NCBI GenBank assembly: GCA_020848855.1 | Contig: JADLHH010000470.1 | Location: forward strand, 1-5,568 | DNA from: Anaerolineae bacterium | GTDB lineage: Bacteria > Chloroflexota > Anaerolineae > Aggregatilineales > Phototrophicaceae | DNA: 5,568 nucleotides | Direction of reading: 5' to 3' | In this document: piece by piece, positions 1 to 5,568 of the stretch | Layout: each line of letters begins with the position of its first letter | Numbering within the stretch: position 1 is the first letter of the stretch | Position numbers and translations under genes: made by a program | The notes under the pieces: generated by a model | What the model was told of the DNA's origin: nothing | Seen by the model: only the letters and a program-made list of their open reading frames with translations | The model's database searches: none

Positions 1-698
1 CGCGGGTCAAAGCCGGGGTCAAGCTGGCGCAGGTGAGTCCCCAACATCCCCAGCAGCGCCCAACCATCGTCCTGCACCGCCAGATCGAAGGCTCGCGTAA
101 ACAATGGCAGAAACTCTGGCGTCGGCTCAGGTTTGGGCTTTGGCTGCGGCGCAGCGGCACTCGGCGTCGATTCAGTCTTGGCTTTAGGTTTTACTTTGCG
201 AGCGGGGGGGGACGGCTTCAGCAGGTTTTCGACGTAAACGAAAATGTCGCAGGCTTTGACGAAAGCACTGGGCGTCGTCTGCTTTTTGCCAATCCCCATC
301 ACAAACAGGCTTTTCTCGCGAATGCGCGTCGCCAGCCGGGTGTAATCACTGTCGCTCGATACCAGACAGAAGCCGTCAACCCGTGCAGTGTAGAGAATGT
401 CCATTGCGTCGATGATCATGGCGCTGTCGGTGGCGTTCTTGCCGACCGTGTAGCGAAACTGCTGGATCGGCTGAATCGCATGGGTGTGCAGCGTGTCTTT
501 CCAGCCGTTCATATTGGCGGTCGTCCAGTCGCCGTAGATGCGCCGGATATTGACGAGTCCATACTTGCCCGCCTCAGCCAGCATTTCGCCAATTAGGGAA
601 GGCTGGGCGTTATCGCCGTCGATCAACATTGCGATATAGCGGTTTTCTAATCCAATCGGGATGTCTGCCAAAGTTGTCTGCATCCTTTGCTTCTTCAT
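1..698 (-). CDS. NYN (LabA/DUF88-like) domain protein with C-terminal OST-HTH/LOTUS domain, partial
   Basis: This is a minus-strand frame open from 698 to the left edge, giving 232 visible residues with the C-terminus missing. Residues about 20-158 form a NYN/PIN-fold domain. Acidic residues typical of the metal-dependent nuclease site are visible: D27 and D29 in LIDGDN, D91 in KNATD, and D116 and D118 in SSDSDY. A proline/lysine/alanine-rich linker covers about 161-194. From about 196 the sequence (FLPLF...DDGW..LG..L..LDPGFDP) resembles the start of an OST-HTH/LOTUS domain, which would need roughly 25-35 more residues. NYN proteins of this architecture are thought to act on RNA; the substrate here is unknown. 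The start at 698 is preceded by GGGAG only one base away. ATG at 683 is the alternative and loses five residues. An eight-base C/G run lies in the linker (204-211). The family call is firm and the biological role is not. Confidence 0.85.
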   Translation of the reverse strand, partial: MKKQRMQTTLADIPIGLENRYIAMLIDGDNAQPSLIGEMLAEAGKYGLVNIRRIYGDWTTANMNGWKDTLHTHAIQPIQQFRYTVGKNATDSAMIIDAMDILYTARVDGFCLVSSDSDYTRLATRIREKSLFVMGIGKKQTTPSAFVKACDIFVYVENLLKPSPPARKVKPKAKTESTPSAAAPQPKPKPEPTPEFLPLFTRAFDLAVQDDGWALLGMLGTHLRQLDPGFDP

Positions 699-713
699 AC
701 TCCCATCATAACG

Positions 714-748
714 CAAAACGCCCGCTTTTCGGGCGGGCGTCTTTTTTC
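714..748 (-). terminator. Hairpin with flanking A and T tracts (possibly bidirectional terminator)
   Basis: A perfect 8-bp stem, ACGCCCGC (718-725) with GCGGGCGT (733-740), encloses a 7-base loop. The plus strand follows it with CTTTTTT (741-747). The minus strand has only TTT after the stem, although G-T and A-T pairs can extend the stem. The only gene transcribed into it within the window is the minus-strand sat gene ending at 821, so I assign it to that gene. The better T tract faces the other way, which would suit a bidirectional terminator. Confidence 0.65.
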
Positions 749-776
749 AGACAGGCGAAATGCGACCAAACGACGA

Positions 777-801
777 GGGCACGGCGTGCTGTGCCCCTAC
801 A
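777..801. repeat. Imperfect palindrome of the TGTAGGGGCAC...GTGCCC type, candidate dispersed repeat
   Basis: GGGCACGGC (777-785) and GCTGTGCCC (788-796) are inverted copies with one G-T type mismatch, separated by GT. The right arm is followed by CTACA, so the minus strand begins TGTAGGGGCAC. Short intergenic palindromes of this look recur many times in some bacterial genomes. Only one copy is present in this window, so the repeat nature is an inference. It lies 24 bases downstream of the sat stop codon. Confidence 0.45.
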
Positions 802-820
802 GACGGCGATATTTTGCGGC

Positions 821-2575
<1,755 letters not shown>

Positions 2576-2765
2576 TCAGACTCCAAAAGCTAGATGCGGG
2601 AAATGGGATTATGCGAAGCAGGATGGCGCGAAGCGCCGTCTCACTGCATGTAATAGGTGGTGTGACAACAACAACAGAAGCAGATTTGCAGGAGACAGGT
2701 ATTCATCAAGGTGTGCGCCCCAAAACCGAATGCGCAGTATTGTGCTACCAGTTTTTGAAATGTGC

Positions 2766-2786
2766 AAAAAACCGGGTTCAGCCCGG
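2766..2786 (-). terminator. Rho-independent terminator of the oxidoreductase gene
   Basis: On the minus strand CCGGG (2786-2782), loop CTGAA and CCCGG (2776-2772) form a 5-bp all-GC stem directly followed by six T (2771-2766). It lies about 100 bases beyond the stop codon at 2890 and upstream of the sat gene, so it separates the two same-strand genes. Confidence 0.75.
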
Positions 2787-2814
2787 CTCGGCGGGGCGGA
2801 AATGCAGGTTTTCA

Positions 2815-2833
2815 CGCACGATCAGCACGTGCG
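2815..2833. repeat. Short inverted repeat in the oxidoreductase 3' region
   Basis: CGCACG (2815-2820) and CGTGCG (2828-2833) are perfect inverted copies around a 7-base loop. No T tract follows, so this is not a terminator by itself. It sits between the terminator and a longer inverted repeat, in the untranslated 3' end of the minus-strand oxidoreductase transcript. Confidence 0.45.
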
Positions 2834-2835
2834 AT

Positions 2836-2876
2836 GGGGCGAGCGGGTCATCTTCGCTGGTCGATCCGTTCGCCCC
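2836..2876. repeat. 11-bp inverted repeat with one mismatch in the oxidoreductase 3' region
   Basis: GGGGCGAGCGG (2836-2846) and CCGTTCGCCCC (2866-2876) pair over 11 positions with a single mismatch, around a 19-base loop. It begins 13 bases after the oxidoreductase stop codon on the minus strand. It may protect the mRNA 3' end, bind a protein, or be part of a dispersed repeat. I cannot tell which from one copy. Confidence 0.5.
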
Positions 2877-2889
2877 CGCTTCCAGACGG

Positions 2890-3990
2890 TTATGATGTGA
2901 CGCCGCCGACCAGCGAAATCTCGCGCCCTTCGACAGCCGAACGATAGCAGGCGTCGATAATCTGGGCGCGCACCAGTCCTTCCTGCCCGTTATGAGCCGC
3001 CCAATCGCCTGAGCGTATCTTTTCGATGAAGTTGCGCACCACCGCGTTATGCCCTTCGCCGCGCGGCACACGCGGATGTACTTCGGCGGGCACACCAGCA
3101 GTGTCGGTGTAGATCGTCAGCGTGTCGTCGGGAGTGTAATCCTGCACCGAAATTTCCGCGCCGCCTTCCGTCCCGTACAGAGCGACGCCGAAGTTGTCGC
3201 CGCTGCGGCGGTACGCCGCCCAGCTTGTCTCGACCAGCAGGGTCGTGCCGCCGGCGATGCGCACGAACGCCGTCGCCAGGTCTTCCACTTCGTAGCCACC
3301 CGCGCCGATCAGCGTCTGGGTGTCGCCCCGTCCGGCGCTGCCGCCGCGCCCACGCGGTCCGAGTTCGGCATAGGTTGCCGCGCTGACCGAAAGCACCTGC
3401 GGCTCACCCAGCAGGTAGAGCGCCATATCGAGGATGTGGACGCCGAGATCGATCATCGGTCCGCCGCCTGCCAGCTCGCGGTTGGTGAACCAGCCGCCCA
3501 TGCCGGGGATGCCGGCGCGGCGCATCCAGCTTGCTTTGGCATAGTAGACGCGCCCCAGCCCGCCGGAATTGATATAATTCTTGAGCACCTGCACGTCGCC
3601 GCGCTGGCGATGATTGAAGGCGACATCCAGCACCCGCCCGGCAGCCGTCGCCGCGCGCACCATCGCTCCGGCTTCTTCACCGGAACGCGCCAGCGGCTTC
3701 TCGCACAGGACATGCTTGCCGTTTTCGAGCGCGGCAATCGCTACCGGCGCATGGAAGTAATTGGGCGTCGCCACGCTGATGATGTCGATGTCGTCACGCG
3801 CCGTCAGGTCATGATAATCGGTAAACTGGTGCTTGATGTTGTAGGACGCCGCGATCTGCCCAAGCCGGGCTTCAGCCGGGTCAGCAGCGGCGACGACTTC
3901 GACGCCGGGCTGCTGCAGATACGCCTTGACATGCGTTTCTCCAGCTCCGCCCAGCCCAACGACGCCGACACGCAAAGGTACTGTTTGCAT
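2890..3990 (-). CDS. Gfo/Idh/MocA family NAD(P)-dependent oxidoreductase
   Basis: The product is a 366-residue soluble dehydrogenase of the family that oxidises or reduces a hydroxyl on sugars, inositols or related compounds. The substrate cannot be read from sequence. Residues about 6-125 form the Rossmann domain, with the dinucleotide-binding glycine motif GLGGAG at 12-17, the acidic D37 after the second strand, and the family hallmark EKP at 97-99. The C-terminal alpha/beta domain carries GGGPMIDLGVHILD at 175-188, which holds the expected D181 and H185. Length is normal for the family and no signal peptide is seen. I chose ATG at 3990 because the Rossmann strand begins six residues later and GGA lies 8 bases upstream. 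The frame also allows ATG 3999, ATG 4017 or GTG 4020, adding up to 10 residues. An extended -10 box at 4034-4042 precedes it, and an intrinsic terminator follows at 2766-2786. It diverges from the isomerase gene. Confidence 0.92.
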   Translation of the reverse strand: MQTVPLRVGVVGLGGAGETHVKAYLQQPGVEVVAAADPAEARLGQIAASYNIKHQFTDYHDLTARDDIDIISVATPNYFHAPVAIAALENGKHVLCEKPLARSGEEAGAMVRAATAAGRVLDVAFNHRQRGDVQVLKNYINSGGLGRVYYAKASWMRRAGIPGMGGWFTNRELAGGGPMIDLGVHILDMALYLLGEPQVLSVSAATYAELGPRGRGGSAGRGDTQTLIGAGGYEVEDLATAFVRIAGGTTLLVETSWAAYRRSGDNFGVALYGTEGGAEISVQDYTPDDTLTIYTDTAGVPAEVHPRVPRGEGHNAVVRNFIEKIRSGDWAAHNGQEGLVRAQIIDACYRSAVEGREISLVGGVTS

Positions 3991-4033
3991 AGTAATCATC
4001 CATCTGGCTACGTGCATCACTCACAGACGCAGT

Positions 4034-4042
4034 ATTTTAGCA
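4034..4042 (-). promoter_or_regulatory. Candidate extended -10 promoter of the oxidoreductase gene
   Basis: The minus strand reads TGCTAAAAT, an extended -10 element (TGN plus a 5/6 match to TATAAT). The corresponding -35 region (TTCCTT near 4063-4058) is poor, as is common for extended -10 promoters. A start of transcription near 4027 would leave a leader of about 37 bases to the ATG at 3990. This is consensus matching by eye. Confidence 0.45.
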
Positions 4043-4077
4043 GCAAGCGGCATACTTAAGGAAGATTCCACCACAAG

Positions 4078-4091
4078 CGCCGATATCGGCG
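4078..4091. promoter_or_regulatory. Perfect 14-bp palindrome, candidate operator
   Basis: CGCCGATATCGGCG is a perfect 14-base palindrome in the divergent intergenic region. It ends one base before the TATAAT at 4093-4098, so it fills most of the spacer between the -35 and -10 positions of the isomerase promoter. That is a classic position for a repressor site. Relative to the oxidoreductase promoter it lies upstream, where it could also affect the opposite gene. The binding protein is unknown and no regulator gene is in the window. Confidence 0.5.
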
Positions 4092-4092
4092 G

Positions 4093-4098
4093 TATAAT
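4093..4098 (+). promoter_or_regulatory. Candidate -10 box of the isomerase-methyltransferase operon
   Basis: This is a full consensus TATAAT in otherwise GC-rich DNA, 30 bases before the isomerase ATG. The -35 region at about 4070-4075 (ACCACA) is weak, which would fit a promoter needing an activator or one modulated at the adjacent palindrome. A predicted start near 4105 leaves a short A-rich leader of about 24 bases without a strong Shine-Dalgarno sequence. Confidence 0.6.
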
Positions 4099-4128
4099 CG
4101 GGTAATAGAATAAAGAAAGTACAAATAA

Positions 4129-4707
4129 ATGATTGAAATACAGCGCCCGTTCAGCCGAACCATTGCCCTCGACAGTGGGCATATTATTGGCGCGTCGGTA
4201 GTGACGTATCGCCGCCTCTCGGACATGCGCGGCTGGTTCGCCGACGCTCAGGCGGAAGCGGCGCTGCTGCCGGAAAACCCGCTGATCTACGAAGTGCATT
4301 ATGGGTACAACACGCCAAGCGTCGACGGTCAGCTTGGCTTCGGCACGACCATCCTGTACCCCGGCACCATCGGCGGCGAGTATTACATGACCAAGGGGCA
4401 TTATCACCGCAAAGCCGACCGCGCCGAAATCTACTATGGGCTGAGCGGTGAAGGCGAACTGCTGCTGCAAACGCGCGACGGTGAGACAACCGTCCAGCAC
4501 ATCTCGCCCGGCGTGGTCGCTTACATCCCGGCGTATCACGCGCACCGGACGATCAATACCAGCGCGGAAACCTTCGTGTTCCTCTCGATCTACCCCGCCG
4601 ACGCGGGCAACGACTACGAGAGCGTCGCCGCCCTCGGCTTCGCGTCGCTGCTCGTCGAGCGCGACGGTAAGCCAGAGCTAATCGCCAGCCCGCGCTATCA
4701 CGCATGA
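4129..4707 (+). CDS. pgiA: Cupin-type (archaeal-type) glucose-6-phosphate isomerase
   Basis: The product is a 192-residue cytoplasmic enzyme that interconverts glucose 6-phosphate and fructose 6-phosphate. It belongs to the metal-dependent cupin family first known from Pyrococcus and Archaeoglobus and is unrelated to the large classical Pgi. The cupin metal ligands are visible as H91 and H93 in TKGHYHRK, E100 in AEIYYGLSGEGE, and H139 in YHAHR. Their spacing (0, +2, +9, +48) is the same as the H88, H90, E97, H136 set I recall for the Pyrococcus enzyme. TKGHYH, PGVVAYIPAYHAHRTINT and FLSIYPADAG are typical family blocks, and the length is normal. The ATG at 4129 directly follows an in-frame TAA at 4126-4128, so no earlier start is possible. 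The upstream Shine-Dalgarno is weak (AGAAAG). The stop overlaps the next gene's start in ATGA, which indicates a two-gene operon. Confidence 0.9.
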   Translation: MIEIQRPFSRTIALDSGHIIGASVVTYRRLSDMRGWFADAQAEAALLPENPLIYEVHYGYNTPSVDGQLGFGTTILYPGTIGGEYYMTKGHYHRKADRAEIYYGLSGEGELLLQTRDGETTVQHISPGVVAYIPAYHAHRTINTSAETFVFLSIYPADAGNDYESVAALGFASLLVERDGKPELIASPRYHA

Positions 4708-5228
4708 ACCATGCCGATCACGTCAATCTGATTCGCGGCGGAGTCGTCCCCGGCGTCTGGGCAGATTGCGGCTCCGGCGGCGGCGCGTTTACGCTGGCGC
4801 TGGCAGATTTGCTGGGCGGCGGCGAAATCTACAGCATCGACCGCGATCGCCGGGCGCTCGACGAGCAGCGAGCGGCGATGCGCGCCCGCTTCCCCGACAG
4901 CGCCGTCCACTACCTGACCGCCGACTTCACGCAGTCGCTCGACCTGCCGCCGCTCGACGGCATCGTCATGGCGAATTCGCTGCACTTCGTCCGGCACAAA
5001 GAGCCGGTGCTGAAGCGGATATATAGTTATCTGAAACCGGGCGGGCGGCTGGTGATGGTTGAGTACAATGTTGACAGCGGCAACATGTGGGTGCCGCACC
5101 CGTTCTCGTTCGAGACATGGCAAACGCTCGCGGGGCAAAACGGCTTCGCCAACACGCGCAAGATCGGCGCGCGCCCCAGCCGCAACCTGCGCGAAATTTA
5201 CAGCGCGTTGAGCATCAAAGCGGAATGA
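4704..5228 (+). CDS. Small class I SAM-dependent methyltransferase
   Basis: The product is a 174-residue protein with a complete core Rossmann-like methyltransferase fold. Motif I is ADCGSGGGAFT at 20-30, where cysteine replaces the more usual leucine after the aspartate. The acidic residue closing the second strand is D46 in IYSID. ADF at 73-75 fits the adenine-binding loop, DGIVMANSLHFV at 85-96 is the motif IV region, and LKPGGRLVMVEYN at 110-122 is the post-motif strand. Only about 18 residues precede motif I, so there is no sizeable N-terminal substrate-recognition cap. The methyl acceptor cannot be predicted. The ATG at 4704 overlaps the isomerase stop by four bases and has no Shine-Dalgarno of its own, so translation is probably coupled to the isomerase. 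It ends 7 bases from the convergent anti-sigma gene with no terminator between them. Confidence 0.85.
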   Translation: MNHADHVNLIRGGVVPGVWADCGSGGGAFTLALADLLGGGEIYSIDRDRRALDEQRAAMRARFPDSAVHYLTADFTQSLDLPPLDGIVMANSLHFVRHKEPVLKRIYSYLKPGGRLVMVEYNVDSGNMWVPHPFSFETWQTLAGQNGFANTRKIGARPSRNLREIYSALSIKAE

Positions 5229-5235
5229 ACCAGCG

Positions 5236-5568
5236 CTACAGCGTCGCCAGCGCCAGCGGATCGGTTGTCGGGGCGGGGCTGCCGCCTGCCGGTTCGGCGG
5301 AGATGGCGACGGCAGCAAAATCGGTCAGCGGCTCGTCCATGTGGATGATCAGCGAGCCGACGCCGTGTTCATTCAACTGGAACACCCCGGCGCTGATCGG
5401 CTCGGAGCCGCGAATCAGCCAAAGCTGGTAGGCGCGGTCGGCGGGCAGCGCCGGCAGTGTGTCGGAATACAGCAGCGCGGTGTCGCTCTGGGGATTCCAC
5501 AGGACGGTCGCCAGCACGCCGTTCTGGTCGCCGCTGGTGGACACCAGTTCGAGGCGTTCGGCGCGCCC
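5236..5568 (-). CDS. RskA-like anti-sigma factor, C-terminal part
   Basis: This is a minus-strand frame open through the right edge; 110 C-terminal residues are visible and the N-terminus is missing. They match the extracytoplasmic C-terminal domain of anti-sigma-K (RskA) proteins: a LWNP block at 23-26, LPALPADRAYQLWLIRG at 38-54, SAGVF at 59-63, and the near-terminal EPAGGSPAPT at 92-101. Full-length members have an N-terminal zinc-finger-like sigma-binding domain and one membrane helix, which would lie beyond the window. These proteins hold an ECF sigma factor inactive, and the partner sigma gene is normally adjacent on the upstream side, here also outside the window. A GTG at 5544 could be mistaken for a start, but the homology and open frame continue past it. 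The family call is confident; the partner is unknown. Confidence 0.85.
   Translation of the reverse strand, partial: GRAERLELVSTSGDQNGVLATVLWNPQSDTALLYSDTLPALPADRAYQLWLIRGSEPISAGVFQLNEHGVGSLIIHMDEPLTDFAAVAISAEPAGGSPAPTTDPLALATL

Noticed and set aside
33..596. Plus-strand open frame of 187 codons
   Set aside because: It is antisense to the NYN-LOTUS gene, shows no recognisable family, and the opposite strand has clear NYN active-site residues.
2664..2676. ACA-type triplet repeat in the sat leader
   Set aside because: There are only about four units. This is too short to distinguish from chance and has no visible associated structure.
3049..4059. Plus-strand open frame of 336 codons
   Set aside because: It is antisense to the Gfo/Idh/MocA gene and has shadow-like composition. 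The minus strand carries the GLGGAG and EKP motifs.
4021..4545. Minus-strand open frame of 174 codons
   Set aside because: It is antisense to the isomerase and runs through the divergent promoter region; no family is recognisable.
4698..5318. Minus-strand open frame of 206 codons
   Set aside because: It is antisense to the methyltransferase and overlaps the end of the anti-sigma gene in another frame, so it is a shadow.

Overview
The window is GC-rich and gene-dense, with codon-driven long antisense reading frames, and it holds six protein genes. Two of them run off the window edges. No rRNA, tRNA, CRISPR array, transposase or integrase is visible. The gene content is ordinary chromosomal housekeeping and carbohydrate metabolism. 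It includes a fused Sat-CysC enzyme, an archaeal-type cupin glucose-6-phosphate isomerase in a bacterial setting, a NYN-LOTUS protein and an RskA-like anti-sigma factor. My best guess is a Chloroflexota bacterium (Anaerolineae-like), probably environmental or metagenomic. That is an inference from protein resemblance, not proven.

Layout from left to right. (1) Bases 1-698, minus strand: the N-terminal 232 residues of a NYN-nuclease protein with a C-terminal OST-HTH/LOTUS domain, cut by the left edge. (2) Bases 699-820: a short intergenic region with a strong terminator-like hairpin and a GGGGCAC-type imperfect palindrome that looks like a dispersed repeat. (3) Bases 821-2569, minus: a bifunctional ATP sulfurylase/APS kinase. 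(4) Bases 2570-2889: a 320-bp non-coding stretch with the sat leader, a clear intrinsic terminator for the next gene, and two more inverted repeats. (5) Bases 2890-3990, minus: a Gfo/Idh/MocA-type NAD(P)-dependent sugar oxidoreductase. (6) Bases 3991-4128: a divergent promoter region containing a perfect 14-bp palindrome directly beside a consensus TATAAT. (7) Bases 4129-4707 and 4704-5228, plus: cupin-type phosphoglucose isomerase, then a small class I SAM methyltransferase overlapping it by ATGA. (8) Bases 5236-5568, minus: the C-terminal end of an RskA-like anti-sigma factor, convergent with the methyltransferase and cut by the right edge.

Functionally, the Sat-CysC enzyme makes APS and then PAPS from sulfate. 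The isomerase belongs to glycolysis or gluconeogenesis. The divergently transcribed oxidoreductase may act on a related sugar, and the shared palindrome makes co-regulation of the pair plausible. I see no clear novel defence or mobile system. The most interesting points are the palindromic candidate operator, the translationally coupled isomerase-methyltransferase pair, and the structured 3' region of the oxidoreductase gene.
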